From Raphanus sativus (taxonomy: Eukaryota > Streptophyta > Magnoliopsida > Brassicales > Brassicaceae), in NCBI RefSeq assembly GCF_000801105.2, contig NC_079516.1, positions 45,054,908-45,118,907 on the forward strand: 64,000 nt of DNA. The letters are read 5' to 3'. Under the pieces are notes generated by a model. That model saw only the letters and a list, made by a program, of their open reading frames with translations. It searched no databases and was not told the DNA's origin. Of the stretch, positions 47,801 through 58,554 are shown piece after piece. The first letter of the stretch is position 1. Each line of letters starts with the position of its first letter. The position numbers and the translations under genes were made by a program.

Positions 47801-48278
47801 GCGGTACTACAAAAAGCTCCGCAGATCCTTTAGCGGTATCACTCAATAGGTCAATTTTCGTATTCAGGCTTGACATGGAATGCAACTGGTACTTGTACTG
47901 GATCAGCTGTAAATCTTGCTGACAAAACCTGAGAAGATCCTGATTGATTTCTTTTATTTTCCTGGTATACCAAGCTTTCTCGGCAAGACTGTACCACTGG
48001 ACGCGTGAGCACTTACTAACCATTTCCTTAGCTCTTTCCATCGTTTTGAGCAGAAACGTTAGTTCACCCTCACATGGGCCCGATCCTTGTTGCACGTGCA
48101 TCGAATCGATCATGTTGATAATCGGGACCAGTCTCTTCAAGGTTGATAAGAGATCTTTGGAAATAGGTTTGAATTCCTTCACTTTACTGACCTCTTCAGT
48201 CAACAGATTAAAAATAACAGAAAAAGGAGCTCCCAGAGCAGCACCTCCAACCAAAGAGGCCACATCCGAGATCGACAT
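44831..48278 (-). CDS. DAR5: DAR5-like fusion: RPW8 + partial NB-ARC + LIM + DA1-type peptidase
   Basis: Exons on the minus strand: 48278-47642, 47559-47156, 46963-46881, 46634-46502, 46400-46329, 46250-46152, 46015-45803, 45732-45670, 45579-45517, 45439-45321, 45241-45183, 45096-44831. All junctions keep phase, giving 736 residues if both 63-nt exons are used or 715 with one. The RPW8 domain takes about residues 1-150 ([18 protein letters not shown]). A short NB-ARC follows: P-loop GKT at 197-199, kinase-2 ILLVLDDVW and KILVTSRF. There are no LRRs. Next come the LIM finger ([21 protein letters not shown]) and the DA1-like region. The peptidase motif reads REMMH instead of HEMMH. Arabidopsis At5g66630 has the same architecture. 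It is likely an immune receptor with a LIM-peptidase decoy part; the link exon 46963-46881 is the least certain. Confidence 0.85.
45517..45732 (-). other. Tandemly duplicated 63-nt exon in the DAR5-like gene
   Basis: Exon A (45732-45670, [21 protein letters not shown]) and exon B (45579-45517, [21 protein letters not shown]) have the same length, the same phase 0, a CAG acceptor and a GTAAG donor each. Exon A and the first 45 or so bases of the following intron closely match the single corresponding exon of the neighbouring DAR gene (49837-49775); exon B is diverged. Confidence 0.85.
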
Positions 48279-49012
48279 GGCATGGAGGTGGTCTTCCTGT
48301 TTCTTCCTCTTCCTTGGGCGACTTGGTATTCCGCGTGAACAAAACAGTGTATGCTTGGGTCAACATAAGAAGAAGAAAAAAAAAGGCTCAGAAATCACTT
48401 TAACTACAATGCGTAAGTGGGTGTCACTCTCATGGGGACAATTCTTGCCGCGCAATTTCCCGGAAGATGCCCTTGCCTTCTTCACTCCACAAAGGTACAA
48501 GAACTGTAGGCCCAAGAACGTAAATAACTTTAGAATAATTATTTTTAAATTTATCAGAATCTGGAAGTATATACAGTAGTCGGTTTCGGAACCAAAGTTC
48601 ATTGTCAAACTTTTTGTAAATATATACACAAGACTTTGGCTGTATTAACATGATCTCTGTACATCACAAAAAAAAAAAAAAAAACTTGAGAAAGCATTTC
48701 CTTGAGTTTCAAAAGGGGATGAATCTCCCGCCAGAGTTTAAATCCGACAAAGATACTGTTGATTAAGGCAAAATCCTCGTAAGGTTGAAAAGGTAGTTTA
48801 CACACAGCAACATAGCCATTTCACACAAAGCAGCACAATCCCATAAAGTAAAAAAGAAAACACACCAGAGAAGAAAAAGCAGAATAAAAAAGGGGTACTT
48901 TGGTTATGGTTTGAAAGCGTGAGTCTGTAGAATATATGTAGGGCTATGGTAATGTATGTGTCGTGTCGACGAGTGTGTAGGGTGATTCAAAACGCTGAAT
49001 CTGGTATCTTCT
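48279..49012. other. Spacer between the two DAR genes
   Basis: No gene seen. It carries the promoter and leader of the DAR5-like gene and the 3' end of the upstream DAR gene. Confidence 0.5.
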
Positions 49013-49479
49013 TCAACCCCGGTGAATAATCTCTTTGAGGGTTTCCTTGAGGCTGGAATTTGTCACCATCTTGTTAACTTTTCTGAACCCCACACCGTAG
49101 ACAGGCGAATCATCTGTTTCTATCTGATTCTTGCAAAAATCCACCAGCTTCTTCTCAAAATCAGAGCATACACCTTTCTTGGATGCAGTAGCAGCTGGAG
49201 CGTGAGAAGAAGAAGAAGCTGCTGCTTCAGTAGCCTCAATAGGGGCGTATGTCTGAGACTCCAACCACAAGTGCCCTAGCACTTGGCATATTCCCTCTTC
49301 AATAACGTTGTTCAGATTCTTATATCCTGTCACTAAAACCAAAACACACACTTGTCAGACCTCTCCCTCGGAGGATGATGATCAAATAATCCTTACTAGA
49401 TATTCAGGGTGTTTATACATACCATTGAGTCTTAGATAAGCATGCATCATCTCGTGAGCCAAGATATATCCTGTCATTA

Positions 49480-49510
<31 letters not shown>

Positions 49511-52276
49511 AACATAAGATTTCATTGAGTCTATTGGGGCAAGAGATCTAATAAGATGTGAGATGAGGCACGTTGCAATACCTAGGTAGTCCATATAGGA
49601 TGAGAATTGCAGTGACCTCGCAGTCACGAACAACACTTTGAGACTCTGTAACCATGTCAATTAGCTGGTTGTCCGGCCCCATCCTTGGCCTTTTTGATAC
49701 CTGGACCAGAAGAATTAAAGTCATGAATTCTCATCTAGTTTTGGACTCTAAAAGCTCGTAAAAAGTGTTCTTACACTTGTGATGGTCTGCGCTTCAGACA
49801 GACAAATTCCTCTGGTTACCACCTCAAATTGGTAGTCCTGCTTGTGTAGAAGAAACTAACATATGAGACAGAGTGAAAGAGAGAAAGAAAAAGATCGATT
49901 AGGAAGTGAACTCACAATCTTCTCTTCCTGCTCAGCTTTATTCAGCGCTTGTTTCTCCACCAAAAGAAAAGGAAATTCTTTCTCAATCTTCATGTTTAAG
50001 CCTTCGAAGAATTCACGGATTTCAAAATGCAGAGGCGAGGCTTCATAAGTATCCATTACCGCAGATTCCATACATTCTAGACATTGCCACCGACGATCAC
50101 CAAGCTTTACATAGTTCGTTCCCCTAGGCTGTAAAGTAAAGTAAAGAAAAGAAGAGATCCTATAAGAAGTCAAACCCGAGGACTATAGTTTCCTTCACTT
50201 TTTTCCGAGTGGCTAATTCTTCATCTCATTGCATCCCATTTTAACCAATTGTTTTTTTTACTACTCACCTCTAGCCTCTCGCAACTGAAACATTTGGGAG
50301 TTCCATCAGATTCATGAGCAGGGCAGTACCTCTCCTCCCAGAAAGGATGATGATTGTATTTTTTCATCTGAAAGAATACTCTGTCACATTTACATTTATG
50401 GTGGTCACGCCATGAAAAAAATACACAAGAGAATCAAAAGGTATATACCTTCCTCTCTTTGCAGATATAGCAGTACCGTTCATAGCAGGTCTTGTGAAAC
50501 TTGCCTCTTGAGTTTGAAACCTAAGGTGTTAGATAATAGATACCAAGGATTCAGGTTTTGCATTAAAAATATAAATAAGCAAGTCGAGTACATTAAAATA
50601 CCAAGCAGATTTCAAAGAAAAAGAGTTTTTCGTTTTCCTACATGGTTTTCAACCTCCTGGACAGTTATTGGTCTGTGGCAAGCATCACACCAGAGACACT
50701 CAGGATGCCAAAGAACACCCAAGACATCCACAGATCTTCCATGTTCAATCTCAAAGTTGCAACCACCACACATGCTACAGACGCGAAACATTCTTGATCA
50801 GGTCAGCAAATAGAATATAAGTTAGAATTACAAGGACAAGTAGCAACAGACATATAAGCTTACATTCGAGGAGGATTCATCTCTGGAAGCTTTCCATTTT
50901 CTTCCTCCTCGTCTGTGAGTTCCTTTATTTTACCCTTGCCCTTCAAACTCTCCCAAATTAACCGCTGTTCTTCTTCATCCAATGACGATCTAGAAGCAAG
51001 TTCTTCTTCATCCTTCTTCACATGCTTACAAGTGAAACATTCTTAATCAGATCAGGACATATAAATATATGTGGATATTTTTATTTCCTCAAGTCGAGAA
51101 TGAGACTCTTACCATGTTTAGACTCTCATGAACTCTGGCAGCGAGTTCTTCATCCTTCTTCACTTGTTCAAGTATCTTTTCTTTACCTTTAAGCTTGAAA
51201 CTCGTCCCAGCGGTCTTAGGAAACTGCTCATCTTCATTACCCAGCACAGAGTTGTCATGCAGCTCCATACTTTCCTTGTATGCTATCTCACTAAATTGGT
51301 TTTGAAGATCTTGCGCTATCTGTTCATCATTCTTCACCTGTTCTTCAAACTGTTTTCTTTTGCGTTTCTCCTTTGAACTCTTAGCGGTGATAGCAAGCTG
51401 CTCATCTTTATCGTCCAACACAGCGCTATCACGCAGCCCTGGACTTTCCTCATATGCCATCTTGTTTAAGCGGTTTTGAAGATCTTGTGCTACCTGTTCA
51501 TCCTTTTTCACTTGTTCTTCAAACTGTTTGCTTTTCCGTTTTTCCTTTGAGCTCTTAACGGTTTTAGCAAGCTGCTCATCTTTGTCGTCCAACACAGAGT
51601 TATCATGCAGCCCTGGACTATCCTCATATGTCATCTTGTTTAAGCGGTTTTGAAGATCTTGTGCTACCTGTTCATCCTTCTTCACTTGTTCTTCAAACTG
51701 TTTGCTTTTGCGTTTCTTCTTTGAGCTCTTAGCGGTTTTAGCAAGCTGCTCGTCTTTGTCGTCAAGCACAGCTTTATCACGCAGGGCCCCTGGTCTTTCC
51801 TCAAATGCGTTCTTGTTTAAGCGGTTCTGAAGATCTTGCGCTATCTGTTCATCCTTCTTCACTTGTTCTTCAAACTGTTTGCTTTTGCGTTTCTCCTTAG
51901 AACTCTCCACAACAGTCTTAGCAGGCTGCTCATCTTTCAGCTGGTTGTCTCTTTCATCATATTGCAAAGCACGGGCAATCTGCGCATCCTTTTCTAACTC
52001 TCTGGTACGCCTTTTTCCCTTTTCCTCTTCTAGTTTTTGGAGACGAGAAGATTCTTGAATGGCGGAATCAAGCTGTTGAGCTTCTTGAATGTCAGCTTCA
52101 TGCTGTGAAACTTCTAAGGCAAGATTAATTTCTGCTTCAAACTACAGTTTTTTTCAGACGCCAAAAAGTTAGATTCTAGGAAGAAAAGAAAGAAAAAAAT
52201 GGAGCCAAAAAAGGAACAAGTGAAGATACGAAATAACCTCAGAAGTAGAGGGTTTGAAGCAAGAGAGGCACCACAT
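49013..52276 (-). CDS. DA1-related protein with expanded UIM-like repeats (DAR6/DAR7-like)
   Basis: Eleven exons: 52276-52238, 52141-51113, 51024-50864, 50774-50642, 50520-50449, 50367-50269, 50128-49916, 49837-49775, 49700-49582, 49481-49423, 49326-49013, in phase throughout, 766 residues. The start is chosen because [13 protein letters not shown] matches the N-terminus I recall for Arabidopsis DAR7. Exon two (343 residues) is charged and repetitive, with about six ubiquitin-interacting-motif-like helices ([16 protein letters not shown] type). The LIM finger follows ([15 protein letters not shown]), then the DA1-like peptidase region with an intact HEMMH at residues 652-656. DA1-family proteins bind ubiquitin and cleave growth regulators to limit cell proliferation. 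Unlike its neighbour it has no RPW8 or NB part. Confidence 0.88.
49483..49510. repeat. (TG)14 microsatellite at an intron acceptor
   Basis: On the coding (minus) strand this is a (CA)n run that ends directly at the CAG acceptor of exon 49481-49423, in place of the usual pyrimidine tract. Confidence 0.9.
51290..51890 (-). repeat. Coding tandem repeat, about 174-bp unit, in the DAR gene
   Basis: Units of about 58 residues starting [17 protein letters not shown] and continuing through [12 protein letters not shown] to SSKEKRKSK occur about four times, the middle ones nearly identical. Related single motifs lie on both sides ([14 protein letters not shown] and [13 protein letters not shown]). 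Confidence 0.9.
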
Positions 52277-53560
52277 CTTCTGGATCCCACTTTTTCACCT
52301 ATTTTGGGCAGCCTTTCCCCTGTGAGGGGATCAAACATTTTAGAAGGAAGTAATCTGACCCACCCCAATGATCAAAAGATTTCACTAGTCTAAGCCAAAT
52401 ATCTCAATTTTTACATCAAGAAGCAAATGCCAAAATACTTGGAATTTAACCAAATAAACGAAAACTAACTAGGTAAAGAAAGTTGACAGCATTAGGAAAC
52501 TATTCAGTTTGGCTAATTAGGACTATGGACATTATGATTTAGATACAGAACAAGAAAAACACACAGAGATCACTTGATACGCAGCTTGGTAATGAAACAG
52601 AATCTATGCCTACCACTAGTGGTAACTAAGAATGTGTGAAACGATGTAACAGAAGATGATCGAAACGAATCAGACAAACCCGAGATTAGCCAGGAGAAGG
52701 GAAGCTTGAGCTGGAAGTGGAATGCAGAGACAAAAAAACTAAAAAAAAAAAATTCACATGATTTGATTTTTTGCTACAATTCCCAAATGTTTTGAGGTCG
52801 ACGCGTTGCTGAAAGACTCAACGACCCATTTTAAAAGAGAGAGAGAGAGAGAGATTTGAAACTTTTTTATACTTGAGGGAGAATCTTTTTTTAAGGGCCG
52901 TCAAACTTTAACAAGAGAGAACGAACGAACGACTAGGATGTGGGTGGGGATACAGTAGATGAAGAAGATGAATTTTTAAAATAATCAAAGTAAGTTAAGT
53001 CAAAACTTACCCAGAGCCAGAACGACTCGGATTGCTAACCGAGTAGAAGATTCCAAAGCCATAATATGTATGTCTTATGTCTTTTGAGTTTAGTTTACAG
53101 CCCAAATTCAAAAAGCTCTCTTCCCTTTCCTTTCCTTTTCTTTATGTGGAAACTGCGCCCCGATCTTCTTCCATTAACAAAGTACACCCACCACTCTCTC
53201 TCTCCAGATGCGTTGAATAGGTCATGAGGAAAGGCAAAAGAAGTCGGTTTTGGACGAGAAGAAAGATAAATTTTCCTTTGTGGTCCAACATTCCAGCTGT
53301 TTTTCATGCACGTGGCGTAACCACATTCCTCTTTGACTTTTTTTTTTCCACGCGATTCAATCACGGGGGTTTCCCTCCCTTTCTATAAACGTCGCCGTTT
53401 CTCAGCTTCCAATAAAAAGAAGAAAAAAAACTAGCTTAAGAAAATAAAATCAAGCAAGAGCAGGATGATCAGATTGTTTTTAGCTCAAAACAAACAAAGA
53501 AAAAAGTTAACATCCAATCACAAGCCCAACGCTGTTATTGTTCGTGTATACATTATTCAA
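52277..53560. other. Upstream region of the second DAR gene
   Basis: No supported gene. It contains a (GA)n run near 52840-52853 and CT-rich DNA near 53100-53210. An ATG at 53062 opens 17 codons before a possible donor at 53010, perhaps a leader exon of the DAR gene, but not supported further. Confidence 0.45.
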
Positions 53561-53844
53561 CGGGAAAATGGTCATTTAAATCATGAACTTTTTAATTTGG
53601 TCGAAAAAAGACATGAACTTTTTCATGGACCATTTAAATCATATACTTATTTTGATTAGCCATTTAAGGCATCAACTAAGTTCGACAAAGCCAATTTGAA
53701 TACGTCGTTAATTCCATTAACAGAGCTATTAGACGGGGTTAATTGCCGTTATTACCTCTGTTAAACACCAAACGATGTCGTTTTAAAATTAGAAAACCCC
53801 CAAATCCATATATCTCCAAATCGAAATCCCTAAATCCCTAATTC
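53561..53844 (+). repeat. Left TIR of the MULE
   Basis: Inverse of 57661-57943 with few mismatches. It ends about 50 bp before the GRF gene's start codon, so it probably holds that gene's promoter. Confidence 0.92.
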
Positions 53845-53893
53845 CCAGAAAGTTCAAAACATACTTTCTTTACAATTTCGTCTCAATTTTCTG

Positions 53894-54423
53894 ATGAGTT
53901 CATCTTCAGAGATAAATCATGGGGGAGAAATTCGTGGATTCCCAGTGAAGTGTGAGTGTGGTTTACGCGTAAAGCCTTACCTATTGAAGATACAAGAGAA
54001 TCCAGGAAGACCTTTCTACCGTTGCATAACCAAAAAAGATGTAAGCTTGTTAGATGTTTACGTTATTTAAACAGCCTCTGAGATGTTTTTTATGTTAGTT
54101 TGATATTAACATCTAATTTGATCATGAATTAGGGACATTTATTCAAGTGGGTTGAGGATGCTGTGTGTGAAGAGGTTGAAGATGCTATTCCAAAAATCGA
54201 AATCATTGGCAGGAAGCTTACTAATACCATAACTGAGGTAGATGAGTTAAAGACTTTGATTAAAGATTTGAAAGAAGGTGTAGCAAGGAGCGAGATGGAA
54301 ATAAAGAAGTGGAAAGCGTTGATGATGTTGTGCTTTGTGTGTGTTTGCTTTGTGGTCATTTGCATTGCTTTCTTAATGTTTGGTAAAGCTATGAAAAGCA
54401 AGTCTGCATTTACTTCTATGTAG
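53894..54423 (+). CDS. GRF-type zinc-finger protein with C-terminal membrane segment (MULE accessory gene)
   Basis: Two exons (53894-54040 and 54133-54423) joined in phase give 145 residues. Residues 20-59 match a GRF zinc finger: CECG, then NPGRPFYRC, then FKWVED. The last metal ligand, usually Cys before FxW, seems to be replaced (DGHLFKW), so zinc binding may use His or be weakened. A helical stretch (about 75-110) leads to a strong hydrophobic segment at about 113-133 (MLCFVCVCFVVICIAFLMF), followed by a basic tail. GRF fingers in other proteins bind single-stranded nucleic acid. Small GRF-finger proteins with a C-terminal span are numerous in Brassicaceae, from memory. The gene is inside the MULE, transcribed inward from the left TIR. 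Its role in transposition, if any, is unknown to me. Confidence 0.85.
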
Positions 54424-54792
54424 CTTTGATGTTTCTTCTATGTATGTCATGTATGTCGACATTGTTGTTGTCTTTGAGTTTGCATTTGACATTGTTGTTG
54501 TGTTTCAGTGCACTGGGTATGGTAATGAGACATTCATGTTTGTTTCATGATTTTCTTGTTGCTAGAATGAGTATTCTGAAAATGAAAACCATATAAGCTA
54601 AACATCGATCAGTTAAACATGATAGATCCAAAATAAAACATCAACAAAGCATGATCCACAGCCAAAAGAACTTCAGTTTAAAACAACATTAAGAAAAACA
54701 GCATAGCAGGTTCCACCGAAATAAAACAACAAACCATGATCCACAACCAAAACAAATCCAGTTTTTAAACGACAAACAACAGTCCATTCTCT

Positions 54793-57647
54793 TCAACCGA
54801 GCCAAGAAGCCCAGCCTTGTGATCCCTGTTCTTGTACTTGAACTTGAAACAACTCTTGTGATCCTTGTCCTTGACCTTGAGACAACCCTTGTGTTCCTTG
54901 ACCTTGAGACAAACCTTGTGTTCCTTGACCTTGAGACAGTCCATCCTATATAAAAGAGAGTAAATATTCGTACACCTCAACAATAGCAATGCAGTTTTAG
55001 TAGAAGAAATAAACAAACTAACCTGATTTTTTCTTGGTCGACCTCTTGGTCGTTTTGGTTCAGGAGCAGCAGTCTCATTTGGACATTTTTTCTTGTTGTG
55101 GCCTTCTTGGTTGCAGTTCGAACATGTCATCACTCTGAAGGCACGTGATAACCTTGTGTTACTCGAAGAAGCCGCTGTCTCATATCTTCCTTTCTTCCTT
55201 GCATAGTTACTCGGCCTTCCTGGATCACCATTTCGCCAAGGTGGAGGCAAGACAGGTAGTCTATTCAATCGAGGCCACAACAGCATGCCTTGGACAGGTC
55301 TTATTCCGTTTTTGTAAGTTTCCTGCCACGTTTTCGTTTTGTAGTAGTCTGAGACGTAATTTCCAACCTGTTCTTTTCTCCCTATTATCACTGCTGCAGC
55401 ATGAACACATGGTATCCCAACCATCTCCCACTTTCTACAACCACATGTCCATGTGTTCATATCAACAGAATAACCAACATCATTCAGCTCAACCTCATGG
55501 AAATTATTCCTAGCCATGTGTCTGATGCAGTGTTGTGTTCCTGCTATCATCTTTTCTATCTCAGCATGAGCTCTCTTAGTGAACTTAGTCTTCAATCTGC
55601 TGGCAATAATAGACCTCTTTTCATTACGCACCATACACTGTCTTCTGATATCTTCTAACATGTCTAGCAATGGTTTTCTCCTTGCTTGACGAATAGTCCT
55701 ATTAAAAGACTCACTCAGGTTGTTCAGGTTGTCATTGCAGTAGTAACCAGTCCTAAAGAAAGCTCTAGACCATGATGGAGGATTAGTCTTCTGTAGTGAA
55801 GTGAAAGCATTTGGATTGTACTTCTCCAAGGCCTCCAAATTGGCAAAATATTCCCCTTTGGTGTAGCTGCGTGCAATCTTCCAAAATAGACGCTTTAGTT
55901 GCAAGTCGTGGCTGTCTTTCTTCCAGTTATCCATGATGTGTTTGCAACATTGGCGATGCTCAGCACTTGGTAGCACGTTGTGAATAGCTTTCACTAAACC
56001 CTGCAAAAAAAAAAGAGTTACTACATTGAAAGACAACAAAAAAAGACTCAAAATGGAAGATGATATAGTTACCTTCTGTTTATCTGAAATTATTGCTACA
56101 TTTCTTCCATCATCGAGACCCAAAGTATGAGAGAGATGTCTGACAAACCAGTCCCAGTTATCGTCATTCTCAATCTCAACTACTGCTCACGCAATAGGAA
56201 CTATCCTATTATCTCCATCCCTACCTACTGCAGCTAAAAGATGTCCCTTAATGTCCCACTTAAGAAAAGCACCATCTAAACCTATGATGGGCCGACATGT
56301 TTGCTTCCAAGACTCTCTTTGTGAACTGAAACAAATAAAAAGACGATAGAACCTCTGTTTGCTTCCAACACTCGGTCCAGGGATTGTCTCAATCTCAAAC
56401 TTGGTGCCTTTGTTAGTTCGGAGTACCTCAGCTTGATAGTCCCAAATCCGAGCAAAATGAGCTTCATGACTTGCTTTTCTTTCTCTCAAAACCTTTGTCT
56501 TCGCCTTACCACATTGCTCATCGCTTACAGCCAGATTGTATTCTCTCAAAATCTCTGAAGCCATCTCTTGCTTTGTCAGTTTGGAATTCAGTCTCAACCT
56601 CTCTGCAAAGAGCCATGCTATAGTCGATCGCTTCAACATCTTTGAATAACCCGATCTGACACAGGTATGCTCATTGATATAAACTTTCACTTGCATCTTA
56701 TGCTTTCTCTTCTCATAAGAACAATAAATCCTCCAGCCACAAGGAACATCAGTATCTGAACACTTAGCACCAATCCTCATTGCTTGCGACCTGTAAAGCT
56801 TTATATCATATCTGGTTTTTAAAGAATACCTCAGAACAGCAAGCTTGAAGTCTTCTGCAGAGTTATATGTTTTTCCCAAAGCAAGTAGTTCGTCCGGATC
56901 TTCATGGTCTCTACGAATTTGCGCTTCCTCATCTTCATCGTCATCAGAAGACAAAGGATCGGGAATCCTCTCATCGTCCCAGATATCATCTCCACTGTCA
57001 GCATCACTTCCATCTCCTTCATCTCTCGCAGCTTCTTCATCCATGTTTTCTTCATCAGCTTCCTCTTCGAGGTGTTCCTCTTCCTCATTATGTGTTTGAT
57101 CATCTTCATTCTCTTCATCAGCACCATCTTCAAGACCATTAAAATCATCATCGCCAAACACAGCACAATCGTCTTCACTTACATCATCTTCTTCCCCACG
57201 ATTCTCTTCTCTACAAGCCTCTGCTCGGGCCTTAGCTTCACGAAGCCTAGCTTCACGAGCCCTTTCGTCAGTCGCCTCTACTTCACAAGCCCCTGCTCGA
57301 GCCTTAGCTTCACGAGCCCTTTCGTCAGTCGCCTCTACTTCACAAGCCTCATCCACTTCACGAGTCCTTTCTTCACGATTCTCTACTTCGCTCGCCTCTA
57401 GTACACGAGCCCTTGCTTCACGAGCCTGTGCTCTTGCTTCACGAGCCATTGCTGCACGATTCTCTGCTTCACGAGTCTCTTCCTCACGAGCTCTTTCTTC
57501 GCGAGCAGCTGCTCTGGCCTCACGAGCTTCTGCTTCACTTCCGCCTTTCGAAGATTCATCATTCTTCCCCTGTCCTCGTCGATAAGGTATCTTTTCTCTT
57601 GGAATTCCCTTCTTTCTTATCATTTTGAAGAGAACGTGTCTGATCAA
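54793..57647 (-). pseudogene. MULE transposase (MuDR/FRS-related) with in-frame stop
   Basis: Three exons: 57647-56073, 56000-55023, 54945-54793, phase 0 at both introns, 902 codons including the terminal stop. The N-terminus is a repetitive Arg/Glu/Ala stretch (about 35-150) and an acidic stretch (about 150-250). Next come a MuDR-type DNA-binding region (about 265-360), the transposase core starting CRPIIGLDGAFLK, a SWIM finger (WTCGCRKWEMVGIPCVHA), a CCHC knuckle (CSNCNQEGHNKKKC) and a Gln/Gly-rich tail ending GWASWLG. Codon 487 is TGA (56189-56187) where the family has Trp after PIA. This is a single C-to-T change on the plus strand; the rest of the frame is open. The gene is thus inactive by one base unless read through. 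Confidence 0.9.
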
Positions 57648-57660
57648 TTGAGCGTTCTGA

Positions 57661-57943
57661 GAATTAGGGATTTAGGGATTTCGATTTGGGGATATATGGA
57701 TTTGGGGGTTTTCTAATTTTAAAACGACACCGTTTGGTGTTTAACAGAGGTAATAACGGCAATTAACCCCATCTAATAGCTCTGTTAATGGAATTAACGA
57801 CGTATTCAAATTGGCTTTGTCGAACTTAGTTGATGCCTTAAATGGCTAATCAAAATAAGTATATGCTTTAAATGGTCCATGAGAAAGTTCATGCCTTTTT
57901 TCGACCAAATTAAAAAGTTCATGATTTAAATGACCATTTTCCC
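57661..57943 (-). repeat. Right TIR of the MULE
   Basis: Inverse of the left TIR. It ends about 14 bp before the transposase start codon. Confidence 0.92.
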
Positions 57944-57952
57944 ATTATTCAA

Positions 57953-58554
57953 TGTATCGATGCCATTAAAATTTATATATACAAAAAACTACACAAAGAC
58001 ATATTTTTCTATTGTCTATTTACATTTTCGCATACTTACAGTTTGTGGAGTACTTTCTATTGATAAATTGACTAAAAAACTTGAATGTAAAGTACACCTA
58101 AAGTGCAAAGTACTCATTGTGTAAACTTCAATCCATAAAGTACTTTAATATGTAAAGCTCTCTACATTTTGACGATCGAAACTAACGTTTCATATAGTTT
58201 AGGTTTAGCTAATGTGGCCCTAGTCGAATAGTGGTCAGAATAAATCAACGCGATATATTTGAAACGGGCCAAGGCCCATACTATATCTTGACGGGCGAAT
58301 CAGTGACGTCTGGCTCTCTTGATTGGAACCACATTTATTTTACACCTACACGTTATTTGGATATTTGAAAAAGAATTTTCCAAAAACAATTATCTAGCGC
58401 TGTACCAACCTACAAAGTCGTATCACCCAGTGAGTAGCGACTAATTCAATCATCAAAAGGCCAGTTTGTAAATTATAAATCATTCTCTTTTCAGCAGGCC
58501 ACGCTATAAAAACATACAAAGCTTATCTTTAGGATCCGTCGACAACAACAAAAA
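57953..58554 (+). other. Intergenic and promoter of the small basic protein gene
   Basis: No gene seen. A TATA box (TATAAAAA) lies at 58505-58512, about 45 bp before the ATG. Confidence 0.55.

Larger units (their letters stand above)
53561..57943. mobile_element. MULE with long TIRs, transposase and GRF-finger gene
   Basis: Inverted repeats of about 284 bp (53561-53844 and 57661-57943) start GGGAAAATGGTCATTTAAA, one base inside the 9-bp duplication ATTATTCAA at 53552-53560 and 57944-57952. Two divergent genes read inward from the TIRs: a GRF-type zinc-finger membrane protein on the plus strand (53894-54423) and a MULE transposase on the minus strand (57647-54793). The TIRs are highly alike and the TSD is perfect, so insertion is recent, but the transposase carries a nonsense codon. 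Confidence 0.93.

Noticed and set aside
53011..53062. Possible first coding exon MALESSTRLAIRV... of the second DAR gene
   Set aside because: A donor follows and phase can be made to work to 52310, but the start at 52276 gives the N-terminus known for DAR7-like proteins in the correct frame, so this is at most a leader exon.
56845..57628. Plus-strand frames up to 165 codons opposite the MULE transposase
   Set aside because: Shadows of the repetitive acidic and RE-rich coding region on the minus strand.
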